Shown here: piece by piece, positions 9,543 through 18,929 of the stretch
Layout: each line of letters starts with the position of its first letter
How positions within the stretch are numbered: position 1 is the first letter of the stretch
Source of the DNA: Saxibacter everestensis
GTDB lineage: Bacteria; Actinomycetota; Actinomycetes; Actinomycetales; Brevibacteriaceae
Assembly (NCBI RefSeq): GCF_025787225.1
Contig: NZ_CP090958.1
Location: 744,001 to 808,000, forward strand
Reading direction: 5' to 3'
DNA: 64,000 bases
The notes under the pieces: generated by a model
Told to the model about the DNA's origin: nothing
The model's input: only the letters and a program-made list of their open reading frames with translations
Database searches by the model: none
Position numbers and translations under genes: made by a program

Positions 9543-10045
9543 ATTTCACCGTGATCGAGTCGCCCATCGGTGAGTTGACTCTGGTCGGATGCCGGGCCGG
9601 CCTGACCGGACTGTACATGACTGAGCACCGGCATGCGCCGGACGCGGCAACATTCGGGGAACCGCTGACCGGTGCGTGGGCACGCGCCGAGTTCGGCGCC
9701 GCGATCGATCAACTCCAGGAGTACTTCGCCGGAGAGCGAACCGAGTTCGACCTGCCGCATGCCGGCCGGGGCACGCCATTCCAGCGTTTGGTGTGGAAGG
9801 CGCTGTGCGACGTTCCGTATGGACAGACGATAAGTTATGCGCAACTAGCCGCCCGGATCGGAAATCCGCAGGCAGTGCGCGCCGTCGGCCTGGCGAACGG
9901 CCGTAACCCGATCAGCATCGTGGTGCCCTGTCATCGGGTGATCGGCGCCAATGGCTCGCTGACCGGGTATGGCGGCGGCGTCGACCGTAAGCGGTTCCTG
10001 CTCGACCTGGAGAAAATGAGCACCGTGCCTGCGTTGCTGCCGTGA
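9539..10045 (+). CDS. ogt: Methylated-DNA-protein-cysteine methyltransferase (Ogt/MGMT)
   Basis: This suicide repair protein of 168 residues removes alkyl groups from O6 of guanine onto its own cysteine. The active-site block is [21 protein letters not shown], with the acceptor Cys in PCHR near residue 130. The arginine-finger and helix-turn-helix region lies just before it ([11 protein letters not shown], then NPQAVRAVG). The GTG start overlaps the stop of the Ada/AlkA gene and has AGGTCAGGAG upstream. It supplies the methyl-acceptor activity that the upstream fusion lacks. Confidence 0.94.
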   Translation: MNFTVIESPIGELTLVGCRAGLTGLYMTEHRHAPDAATFGEPLTGAWARAEFGAAIDQLQEYFAGERTEFDLPHAGRGTPFQRLVWKALCDVPYGQTISYAQLAARIGNPQAVRAVGLANGRNPISIVVPCHRVIGANGSLTGYGGGVDRKRFLLDLEKMSTVPALLP

Positions 10046-10130
10046 CGCGTCAGTCGTGGCTAAGGTGTCGAACTTCAGTTATTTCCGACGTTTCGCCGCC
10101 AAAGGCACGACTCACCATCGGGCTCAATGC

Positions 10131-12365
10131 TCAGCGCGGCGTCGAGGCCGACAGCGACCGGACGTTGGTCGTCGGCGGGGTGGCGCCGGCATCGTCAAGC
10201 ATTGCCTGGGCCGCCGAGACGTGCGCTATCGCCGGGATCAGCATCAGGATGCCGACCGCCGGGACCACGATCCCCGAATCATTGAAGATCGATCCGAGGA
10301 TCAGCAGCACAAACAGCGACAGCAGGCCGGTCTTCAGCAGCGGAACTGTCTGGTACGCGCGGGTCAGGGTGGGCAGCCTGAACCTGGCCGGCGCCGCTAC
10401 CAGCAGCACGACCAGGGCAACCGCGATCGGCAGCAGCAACGTCATCCAGTTCTGGGTCAGGATCGCCATGTTCATGTCGACCTTGCGCCAGAGCACGCCG
10501 CCCGCTTCACCCTCGAGGATCGTGGCGAAGAATCTGCCGAAGTGCGTGCGATCGCTGACCGGACGAAGCCAATCCAGGTACAACAGCGCCACCATCAGCG
10601 CTGCTGCGCCAACGACGATGATCGCGGCGCGCCGAATAGTCAGTCGCAGCCCGGCCGCTGCCAGGGTGAGCAGTGCAAAGCCGATCACAATGGTTGGAAT
10701 CGAACCGAACTTGGTGCCGAGTCCGGGGGTGCCGAGCAGGATCGCGGCAAGGATGCCGATCACGATCACGACACCGGCCCGCACCGCCGGGCGTTTGGCG
10801 AAGTAGGGGAGTTGCAGCAACGCGACGATGCTCAGCACCAGTGCCGTCGTGAACAGGGCATAGGCGGAATTTCCGATGCCGTAGAACCGCGAGGCGGTCA
10901 GCAGCGGCTCGCCCATCAGTGTCGACATCTGCAGGCTTGAGCCGGTCAGCACATCGATTGCGAGTGTTGCCGTTGTCACCGCCGCGACGGCCCCTAGTGG
11001 CCCGATCAGTTTCCGTTTCCACGGTCCCAGCAGGGCGACTGCGGTCAGGACTCCGGCGAATGCCACTATCCAGCCGATCATGGCGAATTCCGCGTTCGCG
11101 GCTCGTTCCCAGGGCGCGAGGTTGACCAGGTACGTCGAAATCGGCACAGAGGCGAAGAACAGGCCGACGGATTTCACCAGCGGCAGGACTCTTTCCCGGT
11201 GATTGCGCACGGTGAACACGGCTGTGGCTCCGAGGCCGATCATCAGGAAGCAGAAGACTGGGAAGAACCAGACGCTGAGGTTGAGCTGGGCGTGGACCGC
11301 GTTCTGCCGGTCGTGCATCGATTGGATCCGCTCGGCTGCCGACTCGGGTGAGTGTGCCACCGGGGTGAGCCTCGCGCCGGCCAGGCTTTCCGGAACGTCG
11401 CGGTCGAACTGGGCGAGCAGGGTTGGGGTGAAATCGAGGGCCTGGATCAAACCCGGCTGCCTGGTCGATTGCGAGGTCAGCAGTGCAGGCGGGACGTCGG
11501 GCGTCTGGGTGGCGGCGAACTGCATCTGTGCCGTGCCCGAACCATCGGCCAGGCTGGCCACCATAACGGATGTGCCCGAGCCAGCGCCGGCCAGCGCGGA
11601 GCCTAACCGCTGGTCGATCGTGCGGAGTTGTTCCTGATGTGCTGCCGGGCTCCCGGTCCCCGCAGCGTTACCGAGGTCGAGCACCAGCAGGTCAACCCGG
11701 TCCAGCTTGGTGGAGACCAGATTCTGCAGTGCGCCGGTCGCTGCCGGAACGGGGGAGTAGTCCTCGATCAGGCCGTCCCGATTTGCGAGCCCAATCGCGG
11801 CGCCGGGGCCGATCGCCGCCGTCTCGAGGCCGGCGAGGCGATCGCCGAGCAGCCCAGGCTTGGCATCGTAGTGATCTGCCTTGGCCCGCTCGAGGTAGCT
11901 GGACCAGTTCGGCACCGCCGACGTTTCCGGTTCGGCCGGCATCCGGCATGACGCGGCCGGGACGTCCGCGGCGCGGCGTCCTGCGCTCAGGCCGAGCCAG
12001 CCGTCCACCGGACAGCTCGATGCCCGCACGCTCCGAGCGGTCAGGCTGCCGACCGAGCCGGTTTGGGCCAGGCGGTAAAGGGTGGGCGTCGTCTCCGGCG
12101 AGATATCCTGCCAGGTCAGGCCGGCGACCCCGACAAACAGGGTGTTTGGCTGGTCATCAGCTACTTTCGGGGAAACCCGGGGCAGCTGGGCCGGCAGTGC
12201 GGGGTAAGTCGACTGCGCGACCGAGGCCGACTGCGCGGCCGTAGCGCCCTGCACGCCGATTCCGGCCGTCGCGGCGAGAATCAGTAGCAGCACTATCAAC
12301 CGTCGCCGGCGACCGTGCAAAACCGCCGCCCGTCGCGGACGGGTGGGCAGCAGGCCCGGCGTCAT
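10131..12365 (-). CDS. Membrane protein with phosphatase-like ectodomain, paralog 2
   Basis: This is a 744-residue protein of unknown function. An Arg-rich N-terminus and a hydrophobic signal or anchor segment lead into an extracellular part of about 300 residues that resembles alkaline-phosphatase/phosphopentomutase-like folds (LFVGVAGLTWQDISPETTPTL, CPVDGWLGLSAGRR). About eight or nine membrane helices follow, carrying SRFYGIGNSAYALF, LGTKFGSIPT, LRPVSDRTHFGRFF and NDSGIVVPAVGILMLIP. The same blocks occur in the upstream neighbour, so the two are tandem paralogs. Its ATG overlaps the neighbour's stop as ATGA. The fold assignment is an inference; typical catalytic metal ligands of the phosphatase family were not identified. 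Confidence 0.72.
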   Translation of the reverse strand: MTPGLLPTRPRRAAVLHGRRRRLIVLLLILAATAGIGVQGATAAQSASVAQSTYPALPAQLPRVSPKVADDQPNTLFVGVAGLTWQDISPETTPTLYRLAQTGSVGSLTARSVRASSCPVDGWLGLSAGRRAADVPAASCRMPAEPETSAVPNWSSYLERAKADHYDAKPGLLGDRLAGLETAAIGPGAAIGLANRDGLIEDYSPVPAATGALQNLVSTKLDRVDLLVLDLGNAAGTGSPAAHQEQLRTIDQRLGSALAGAGSGTSVMVASLADGSGTAQMQFAATQTPDVPPALLTSQSTRQPGLIQALDFTPTLLAQFDRDVPESLAGARLTPVAHSPESAAERIQSMHDRQNAVHAQLNLSVWFFPVFCFLMIGLGATAVFTVRNHRERVLPLVKSVGLFFASVPISTYLVNLAPWERAANAEFAMIGWIVAFAGVLTAVALLGPWKRKLIGPLGAVAAVTTATLAIDVLTGSSLQMSTLMGEPLLTASRFYGIGNSAYALFTTALVLSIVALLQLPYFAKRPAVRAGVVIVIGILAAILLGTPGLGTKFGSIPTIVIGFALLTLAAAGLRLTIRRAAIIVVGAAALMVALLYLDWLRPVSDRTHFGRFFATILEGEAGGVLWRKVDMNMAILTQNWMTLLLPIAVALVVLLVAAPARFRLPTLTRAYQTVPLLKTGLLSLFVLLILGSIFNDSGIVVPAVGILMLIPAIAHVSAAQAMLDDAGATPPTTNVRSLSASTPR

Positions 12366-14929
12366 TTCGTGCCTCCGACGCTTCCGGCCGCTGTCGCCCG
12401 TTTCACCGGCGGCGGGCTATCGGCGGAGGTCATCTCCTTGACCTTGCCCGCATTCAGCGCGACAAGCGTCGGAATCAACAGCATCAGGCCGGTGGCCGGA
12501 ACTGCGATCCCCGAGTCGGTGATCACCAGACCGGCGAGCAGGGCGAGCATCGTGGCGCAGAACCCGGCCCGGATGGCCGCGGAGTCATCAAGGACGCTCG
12601 GCAGGACGCCGGCCCACCGCTGGCTCAGGCGCCGGGTGCGTTGCCAGCGGTAGCACCATCCAAGGAACAAGCCCAGCACAAGCAGAGCGCATGGCACTAT
12701 CAGCGACAGCAGCGGGTTGATCGAGATGATCGACAGGTTTGCGGTGAGCTTCCTGCCCAGCACGCCGAAGACCTCGCCATCCAGCAACTGGCCGAAGAAC
12801 AGGCCGAAGTGTGACCGCTGTTCCGCCGGCCGCAGGTAGTCGAGGCCGGCAATCCCGACCAGCGCGGCGAGGGCGACAACCCCGACGATCAGCAACCGGC
12901 GGAAATTCAGCCTGATCTTCAGCAGCATCAGCACGAGCACGATGAAACCGGCCAGCGCGGCAATGGTTCCGCCGAACTTCGCGCCCCACGATGGATTGCC
13001 CAGCACGCCGACGCAGGCAACCCCGATGGCCGCCGAGACCAGGGCGGCGCGACGGCTGTGGCCGGTCCGAACCAGCGGCGAAACAACCGCGGCAGTTCCC
13101 ATCAGGGCGCCGACGATGAATAGCGCCACGGCCATGTTGCCGAGACCGTAGAACCTACCCGCGACGATCGGGTTGTAGCCGAGCAAGGAGTTGAGCTGAA
13201 GCTGCGAGCCCGCGGCCACATCCACGCCAAGGGTGATCGCCGTCAGCAGTCCGAGCGCACCGACCCGGCCGAGCCAGGATCGGCGCCAGGGGCCGGCGAG
13301 CACCACGGCCAGCACGGCTGCGGTCGCGACGACCAGGCTGCCGAGCAGGGCAAGTCGCGGCGAGGTGCTGTCGGCCCACGGCACCAGATTCGCCAGGAAC
13401 GAACCCAGCGGGATGGCGGCAAGGACGAGTCCGACCCAGGCCAGCGCGGAAGCCCGGCCGCTGGATGCCGCGGCGCGATTCAGTCTCGAGCTTCGCCATC
13501 CGGCGAACAGCCCGATGCCGAGCAGGCCGAAGAAGATGTAGTGCAGCGTGTCGAGGAAGATCGAGAACGTCCCGGTGCTGCCGTGCACGATAGACGAGGC
13601 GGTCGCCTGAATCCGCAACGCTTTCACACTGTCTATCGTGGCGACGTTCGGCGTATCGTCATCGGTGATTTCGGTGGTCTTCTTCGCGTACTGGGCGGGG
13701 GTGCCGATGAAGTCGCCGTCCCGGCCGTACCCCATCAGGTTCAGCATTGTCGGCGTCATATCGGTCAGCTGAACGAGTCCCTCGCGCCGGGTCGACGCCG
13801 ATGTAAGCAGTCCTTCATTGCCACCAGGCTGGCTGACCATCACGGCCCGCAACGCGGGATCGCCGGACGAGTCGGATAGCCCGGTCACCATCACCGCGGT
13901 GTTCTCAGGCGTGCTGGCAAGGTACTTGCCAAGTGCTGCATCTGCAGCGCTGAGCTGCCGCTCGTGCAGCGCGTCCGCTGCCCGGGCGACCTCTTCGGCG
14001 GTTGGTTCTGGTGCGGCGGGCGCGTCGGCGGTGCCGTCGTCCCGCTTTGGCTCCTGGCCAGGCAGGACATTGCTCGCGTCGCCCCCGCTTGTCGCCACGG
14101 TGGAATCCGAGCCGGGAATCCAGCCGGAATCTCCTAGTGCGCCGAGGTCGACCATGGTGAGTGGACACTCATCGAGGGAGTCGGGGACGCTGCCGGCCGG
14201 CAGGTACTTCGGCACATTCCCTTGTGCGTCCGCCAGTGCCGTTGCCGCGCCGGCGCCGATCGCCAGTGAACAGGAGTGGCCCATGTCGGCGAGAGCAGCG
14301 GACAGCTGCCCCGGCACGGCGTTGTAGTCACGAGCCGCATTGAAAAGGGTGTAATCCTCGTAGCCATCGACGGTGGCCGACACCGGCGTGTTCCGATCTG
14401 ACTTGCCGGCCGCGATGTCCGGCATCTGCGGGCAGCGCTGCTCCTGGTCCTCGGTGATCTGCGTTCCGGATCGTCGCCCCGCGCTGATCGTCAGCCAGCC
14501 GTCGACCGGGCAACTCGTGCTGCGGACAGTGCGAACCGAGAGGTTGCCGAGAGCGGATCGTTCGGCCAGCTTCCAGAGATTCGGCGTCTTGTTGGGATCG
14601 ATATCGTCAAATGTCAGTCCGGCAAGCCCGAAGACCACGAGTGGATCGTTTCCGGAGACTTCCGCTTCCGGGTCGGTGGGCTTCGTCGGATTGACATCGG
14701 GGACGTCGACCGGCGGAACCTCCGGGTCGACAGGCCGATCGGTTTCGTCATCGCTGGCATTGTGATCAACAACACCGGTCCGGGTGCCGCCGACGGTTAC
14801 GGCGGCCATCGCAGGAAGGACTGCGCTCGGCAGGATCAGGGCAAGTGTGGCGAGAAGGGTCGCCACCATCCAGCGCCGACGTGACGCGGCATTCCGCCTG
14901 GTCTGGTACTCGAGCTGCATGGGTCTCAC
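12362..14929 (-). CDS. Membrane protein with phosphatase-like ectodomain, paralog 1
   Basis: This 855-residue protein is the first gene of the leftward pair. It has a positively charged N-terminus, a signal or anchor helix, an acidic linker rich in Asp/Pro/Val, and an ectodomain (VVFGLAGLTFDDIDPNKTPNLW, SCPVDGWLTISAGRRS). A membrane domain follows with GRFYGLGNMAVALF, WGAKFGGT, LRPAEQRSHFGLFF and TDSGIAVPATGLMLLIP. It shares all these blocks with the downstream paralog, including the motif RFYG-hydrophobic-GN. ATG at 14929 or 14920 could be the start. It is divergent from rplM, about 290 bases apart. The function is unknown; envelope lipid or polymer metabolism is a guess from architecture. 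Confidence 0.72.
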   Translation of the reverse strand: MRPMQLEYQTRRNAASRRRWMVATLLATLALILPSAVLPAMAAVTVGGTRTGVVDHNASDDETDRPVDPEVPPVDVPDVNPTKPTDPEAEVSGNDPLVVFGLAGLTFDDIDPNKTPNLWKLAERSALGNLSVRTVRSTSCPVDGWLTISAGRRSGTQITEDQEQRCPQMPDIAAGKSDRNTPVSATVDGYEDYTLFNAARDYNAVPGQLSAALADMGHSCSLAIGAGAATALADAQGNVPKYLPAGSVPDSLDECPLTMVDLGALGDSGWIPGSDSTVATSGGDASNVLPGQEPKRDDGTADAPAAPEPTAEEVARAADALHERQLSAADAALGKYLASTPENTAVMVTGLSDSSGDPALRAVMVSQPGGNEGLLTSASTRREGLVQLTDMTPTMLNLMGYGRDGDFIGTPAQYAKKTTEITDDDTPNVATIDSVKALRIQATASSIVHGSTGTFSIFLDTLHYIFFGLLGIGLFAGWRSSRLNRAAASSGRASALAWVGLVLAAIPLGSFLANLVPWADSTSPRLALLGSLVVATAAVLAVVLAGPWRRSWLGRVGALGLLTAITLGVDVAAGSQLQLNSLLGYNPIVAGRFYGLGNMAVALFIVGALMGTAAVVSPLVRTGHSRRAALVSAAIGVACVGVLGNPSWGAKFGGTIAALAGFIVLVLMLLKIRLNFRRLLIVGVVALAALVGIAGLDYLRPAEQRSHFGLFFGQLLDGEVFGVLGRKLTANLSIISINPLLSLIVPCALLVLGLFLGWCYRWQRTRRLSQRWAGVLPSVLDDSAAIRAGFCATMLALLAGLVITDSGIAVPATGLMLLIPTLVALNAGKVKEMTSADSPPPVKRATAAGSVGGTK

Positions 14930-15014
14930 ATCGTAAGTTTACCGGTCCCGGGCGGCCCTGCTTGGGTGAGCGACGTCGATACACCTATGATGAGAGCCGA
15001 CGGCCGGCTTCACT

Positions 15015-15044
15015 TTGCTTACCTGCCACAACGTCGGGTATCTT
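15015..15044 (+). promoter_or_regulatory. Candidate rplM promoter
   Basis: TTGCTT at 15015-15020 and TATCTT at 15039-15044 are separated by 18 bases and lie upstream of the rplM-rpsI operon. The fit to the main sigma-factor consensus is fair. Transcription from here would leave a leader of about 165 bases before the rplM start. Confidence 0.4.
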
Positions 15045-15049
15045 TAGAG

Positions 15050-15219
15050 GTCGTAATGTGCGTTCGCTTACGCACCACTTAAAAGGTGGATTGCTTTGCA
15101 GCTGTGAGCGTGCGATCGCAATCGAGAAGACTTTTGCGCTTTTGTTGTGTGCTCGAAGGCAGAGCCCGCGAACGAAGAGTGCGAGTGCCGAATAATCGAG
15201 ATAGAAGAAGGCTACAACC
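15050..15219 (+). promoter_or_regulatory. rplM 5' leader with small hairpins
   Basis: The leader contains two short stem-loops: GTGCG/CGCAC near 15058-15075, and CCACTT/AGGTGG near 15076-15090 with an AA loop. An AGAAGAAGG-type purine stretch before the GTG at 15220 serves as ribosome binding site. Ribosomal protein leaders are often autoregulatory, but no known leader class could be matched here. Confidence 0.3.
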
Positions 15220-15663
15220 GTGCGTACGTACACCCCTAAGCCCGGCGACGTCGAGCGCCAATGGCATGTCATTGACGCTACCGACGTGGTGCTTGGTCGC
15301 TTGGCCAGCCAGACCGCCCAGCTGCTTCGGGGCAAGCACAAGCCGACATTTGCCCCTCACGTCGATGGCGGCGACTTCGTCATCATCATCAATGCAGACA
15401 AGGTTGCGCTGACCGGTGCAAAGCTTGAGCAGAAGCGCGCTTACCGGCACTCCGGTTACCCGGGCGGCCTGAGCAGCGTCAACTACGCCGAGCTGCTGGA
15501 GAAGAACCCGCAGCGCGCCGTGGAGAAGGCTGTTCGCGGAATGATCCCGAAGAACTCTCTCGGCCGCGGTCAGATGACCAAGCTGAAGGTTTACACGGGT
15601 TCGGAGCACCCACACGCTGCACAGAACCCGCAGCCATTCACCATCGGCCAGGTTGCGCAGTAG
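15220..15663 (+). CDS. rplM: 50S ribosomal protein L13
   Basis: This is a 147-residue large-subunit ribosomal protein. Characteristic segments are [30 protein letters not shown], then YRHSGYPGG and [10 protein letters not shown]. The start is GTG with a purine-rich site upstream. It is followed by rpsI after 37 bases, the conserved L13-S9 pair. A leader of about 165 bases precedes it. Confidence 0.97.
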   Translation: MRTYTPKPGDVERQWHVIDATDVVLGRLASQTAQLLRGKHKPTFAPHVDGGDFVIIINADKVALTGAKLEQKRAYRHSGYPGGLSSVNYAELLEKNPQRAVEKAVRGMIPKNSLGRGQMTKLKVYTGSEHPHAAQNPQPFTIGQVAQ

Positions 15664-15700
15664 CGCGAACCGCTTAAGCCAAGAGAACCCAAGGAGAACC

Positions 15701-16228
15701 GTGGCTGAGTCCACCAATGTGAACGACGTCGACGCTGTCGACGAAACCGATGCCGAAAACGTCAGCAGCTACTCGACCGAAACGCCGGCAAGCGCCGGAC
15801 TCGGTGAGACGCCTGCCGGTGGCCGCGGTCAGTCGCTGACTGCTCCCGGTGCGGCGGTCGGTCGCCGCAAGCAGGCAATTGCCCGTGTTCGCCTGGTGCC
15901 TGGCACCGGCGAATGGAAGATCAACGGTCAGAGCCTCGAGGCCTACTTCCCGAACAAGCTGCACCAGCAGCTGGTGAACGACCCGTTCCGTCTGCTTGAG
16001 ATCGAAGGCCGTTTCGACGTTCACGTTCGCATCTCCGGTGGCGGACCTTCCGGCCAGGCCGGCGCCGTCCGGTTGGGTATCTCGCGGTCGCTGAACCTGA
16101 TCGACGAAGAGCACAACCGTGCAGAGCTGAAGAAGGCCGGTTTCCTGACCCGCGACCCGCGCGTCAAGGAACGGAAGAAGGCCGGACTGAAGAAGGCCCG
16201 CAAGGCTCCACAGTTCAGCAAGCGTTAA
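15701..16228 (+). CDS. rpsI: 30S ribosomal protein S9
   Basis: The S9 core starts at [17 protein letters not shown] and ends in the canonical basic tail [12 protein letters not shown], which reaches the P-site tRNA. The GTG at 15701 follows AAGGAG six bases upstream and gives a protein of 175 residues. An acidic, Thr/Ser-rich N-terminal extension of about 55 residues precedes the conserved core; such extensions are common in actinobacterial S9. It is cotranscribed with rplM, and a strong hairpin follows. Confidence 0.96.
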   Translation: MAESTNVNDVDAVDETDAENVSSYSTETPASAGLGETPAGGRGQSLTAPGAAVGRRKQAIARVRLVPGTGEWKINGQSLEAYFPNKLHQQLVNDPFRLLEIEGRFDVHVRISGGGPSGQAGAVRLGISRSLNLIDEEHNRAELKKAGFLTRDPRVKERKKAGLKKARKAPQFSKR

Positions 16229-16265
16229 GTTCTACTCTTGTACCAGGCCGCGTCATGCGGCACAT

Positions 16266-16303
16266 CGAAAGGCCCCGCGACTTACCAGGTCCGGGGCCTT
16301 TCG
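16266..16303 (+). terminator. Terminator hairpin after rpsI
   Basis: Arms CGAAAGGCCCCG (16266-16277) and CGGGGCCTTTCG (16292-16303) pair perfectly over 12 bases around a 14-base loop. It lies 38 bases after the rpsI stop. No long T-run follows, which is usual in GC-rich actinobacteria. Confidence 0.75.
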
Positions 16304-16385
16304 AGCATCTGAAGAGAATGAAAGTACCTGGTGCCGCTAAGGTGGCGCGTTTCGAGTCTGCCGACTGGCAGAAGAGGAGTGGGAT

Positions 16386-17741
16386 ATGGGCCGGCTGTTC
16401 GGCACCGACGGAGTACGCGGGCTGGCGAACCGCGACGTCACTGTTGACCTAGCGCTCGACCTCTCGGTCGCGGCGGCGCACGTGCTGTCCGAAGAAGGCG
16501 TGTTCTCCGGGCATCGGCCCAAGGCCGTGATCGGCCGGGATACCCGGGCGTCCGGAGAGTTCCTGTCCGCGGCGGTTGCTGCAGGACTCGCCTCGGCCGG
16601 TGTGGACGTTGCCGATGCCGGGGTCCTGCCTACTCCCGGGATCGCGCACGTTGTGAAGGTGTCGAACGCGGACCTCGGCGTGGTGCTGTCCGCGTCGCAC
16701 AACCCGATGCCGGACAACGGGATCAAGTTCTTTGCCCGTGGCGGAACCAAGCTGCCGGACAGCGTCGAGGACCGGATCGAGGCCAGGTTGCGCTCGGAGT
16801 GGGAGCGGCCGACCGGCGCCGATGTCGGCCGGATCCAGCGGTATGCCGCGGCAGCCGATGAATACACAGAGCACCTCGTGGCTTGCCTCCGTGCCGGCGA
16901 TGAGCCGCTTGCCGGATTGCGCGTCGTCGTCGACTGCGCCAACGGAGCGGCCAGCGTTGTCGGCCCGGCGGCCATCCGCCAGGCCGGCGCCGAGGTCGTG
17001 GTGATCGGCGCCAGCCCGAACGGCCTCAACATCAACGACGGCATCGGCTCAACCCATCTCGGTCCGCTGCAGGCTGCCGTCGTCGCGGAGGGTGCCGACC
17101 TCGGTGTCGCCTTCGATGGCGATGCGGATCGCTGTCTGGCAGTCGACGCCAAGGGGCGCGTTGTCGATGGCGATCAGGTGATGGGCATCTTGGCCCTTGG
17201 CCTCGCCGAACGGGGACTGCTGAAGAACAACACGCTGGTGACCACTGTGATGTCGAATCTTGGCCTGCGGCTGGCAATGGAAAAAGCCGGAATCGCCACG
17301 GTGCAGACCGCGGTCGGGGATCGGTACGTGCTCGAGGAGATGGCGAAGAATGGCCATACCCTTGGCGGCGAGCAGTCGGGGCATGTCCTGATGCTCGATC
17401 ACGGCACCACCGGCGACGGCGTGCAGACATCGCTGCACCTGATGGTGCGGATGGCACAGACCCGTCGGACGCTGGCGGATCTGGCGTCGGCCATCCCGAA
17501 GCTCCCGCAGGTGCTGATCAACGTGCAGAACGTGGACAAGTCCCGGGCCAGCGATGCGGTGGTTGCCGCAACGGTTGCCGAGGTCGAAGCGGCTCTCGGC
17601 TCGACCGGAAGGGTGCTCTTGCGTGCGTCCGGAACCGAGCCGCTGATCCGGGTGATGGTTGAGGCCGCTGACGAAGCCGAGGCGCAGTCTGCGGCGAATC
17701 GGCTGGCCGACGTCGTCCGGGAACAGCTGACCCTGGCCTGA
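16386..17741 (+). CDS. glmM: Phosphoglucosamine mutase
   Basis: GlmM interconverts glucosamine-6-phosphate and glucosamine-1-phosphate on the way to UDP-GlcNAc for peptidoglycan. The 451-residue protein begins [15 protein letters not shown]. It has the phosphoserine loop [16 protein letters not shown] near residue 102, the metal loop [12 protein letters not shown] near 240, GGEQSGHVL near 325, and the phosphate-binding [12 protein letters not shown] near the end. It lies after rpl/rps genes, as in many actinobacteria. glmS, the enzyme one step earlier, lies 1.2 kb further on. Confidence 0.97.
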   Translation: MGRLFGTDGVRGLANRDVTVDLALDLSVAAAHVLSEEGVFSGHRPKAVIGRDTRASGEFLSAAVAAGLASAGVDVADAGVLPTPGIAHVVKVSNADLGVVLSASHNPMPDNGIKFFARGGTKLPDSVEDRIEARLRSEWERPTGADVGRIQRYAAAADEYTEHLVACLRAGDEPLAGLRVVVDCANGAASVVGPAAIRQAGAEVVVIGASPNGLNINDGIGSTHLGPLQAAVVAEGADLGVAFDGDADRCLAVDAKGRVVDGDQVMGILALGLAERGLLKNNTLVTTVMSNLGLRLAMEKAGIATVQTAVGDRYVLEEMAKNGHTLGGEQSGHVLMLDHGTTGDGVQTSLHLMVRMAQTRRTLADLASAIPKLPQVLINVQNVDKSRASDAVVAATVAEVEAALGSTGRVLLRASGTEPLIRVMVEAADEAEAQSAANRLADVVREQLTLA

Positions 17742-17750
17742 GCCTCCTGG

Positions 17751-17783
17751 CTAGCGGCTACAGGGCTACCCGGCTACCCGGCT
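17751..17783. repeat. Short tandem GGCTAC-type repeat between glmM and coaA
   Basis: Between the two convergent genes the motif GGCTAC, extended as GGCTACCC, recurs four times at 8- to 9-base spacing. The repeats touch the coaA 3' end. No clear terminator stem was found here. Confidence 0.6.
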
Positions 17784-18828
17784 ACAGCTTGCGCAGCAGC
17801 ATCCGCCGCACATCGTGCTGCGGGCCCTTGGTGAGTACCAGGGTTGCCCGCCCACGGGTCGGCAGCACGTTCTCCACCAGGTTCGGCTCATTGATCGACG
17901 CCCAGATTTCGGAGGCCAGATTAACTGCTTCCTCGTCCGAGAGCGACGAAAAGCGGTGGAAGAACGACTCCGGGTTCGCGAAGGCGCCTGTCCGCAGCGA
18001 CAGGAACCGATCGATGTACCAGTTGCGTACATCGGGCGTCTTGGCATCGACATACAGCGAGAAGTCGAAGAAGTCGCTGACCGCCAGGCCCTGCCTGCCA
18101 TCCAGCCGAGGCCTGGCCGGCTGCAGGACGTTGAGTCCCTCGACGATCAGGACGTCCGGCTGGCGCACGACGATCTCCGCGCCGGGCACGATGTCGTAGG
18201 TCAGGTGCGAGTACACCGGCGCCCGGACCTCCCTGGCACCGGACTTCACCGCGCTGACGAAGCGCAGCAGGGCCCTCCGGTCGTAGGACTCCGGAAAGCC
18301 CTTGCGTCCCATCAGGCCACGGCGTTCCAGCTCTGCGTTGGAGTACAGGAAGCCATCGGTGGTCAGCAGTTCGACGCGGGGGGTGTCCGGCCACCGGGCC
18401 AGGAGCTCGCGCAGCAGCCGGGCGGTAGTCGACTTACCGACGGCAACCGAGCCGGCCACGCCGATCACGAATGGTGTGCGCTTGGCCCCATGACTGTTCT
18501 TGCCGCCGCTGTCTTCGCTGAGCGGGGAGAGGAACGTCTGGGTGGCCTGGTGCAACTGGCCCTTGCCGCCGACATACAGATTGAGCAACCGGGAAAGCGG
18601 CAGGTAGACCTCTGCAACTTCCTTCAGGTCGATCCGTTCACCAAGGCCCGCCAGCCGGGTAACGTCATCACTGGTCAGGGGCAGCGGCGTCGATTCGGCC
18701 AGTCGTGACCAGGAGTCGCGGTCGAGTTCGACGAACGGGGTGCAGTTGTAGTCGTTCACCCCCATCGGCCGGCGCGGCCTCAGGCCTGCGAGGGTGCTGA
18801 GCTCTGACGGGAGATCTTCCGTTGACAT
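17782..18828 (-). CDS. coaA: Pantothenate kinase, type I
   Basis: CoaA phosphorylates pantothenate, the first step of coenzyme A synthesis. The 348-residue protein has the P-loop [10 protein letters not shown] near residue 125, TTDGFLYSN after it, the GFPESYD segment and the [12 protein letters not shown] region near residue 280. The order and length match the bacterial type I enzyme. It is convergent with glmM and divergent from glmS, with about 100 bases to the glmS start. Confidence 0.96.
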   Translation of the reverse strand: MSTEDLPSELSTLAGLRPRRPMGVNDYNCTPFVELDRDSWSRLAESTPLPLTSDDVTRLAGLGERIDLKEVAEVYLPLSRLLNLYVGGKGQLHQATQTFLSPLSEDSGGKNSHGAKRTPFVIGVAGSVAVGKSTTARLLRELLARWPDTPRVELLTTDGFLYSNAELERRGLMGRKGFPESYDRRALLRFVSAVKSGAREVRAPVYSHLTYDIVPGAEIVVRQPDVLIVEGLNVLQPARPRLDGRQGLAVSDFFDFSLYVDAKTPDVRNWYIDRFLSLRTGAFANPESFFHRFSSLSDEEAVNLASEIWASINEPNLVENVLPTRGRATLVLTKGPQHDVRRMLLRKL

Positions 18829-18929
18829 GTCGGCATTCTTACAGGTCGACGATTGAAAAGGTAGTTGAGCTCCAGGCGGGCGTCTCGCGGGTTCGTCGTT
18901 CTCCCGCGCGGGAAGTTAAGCTTAGCCGC

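Noticed and set aside
10043-10052. TGACGCGTCA palindrome at the ogt stop as a terminator
   Set aside because: Only 5-base arms with no loop; too short to end transcription.
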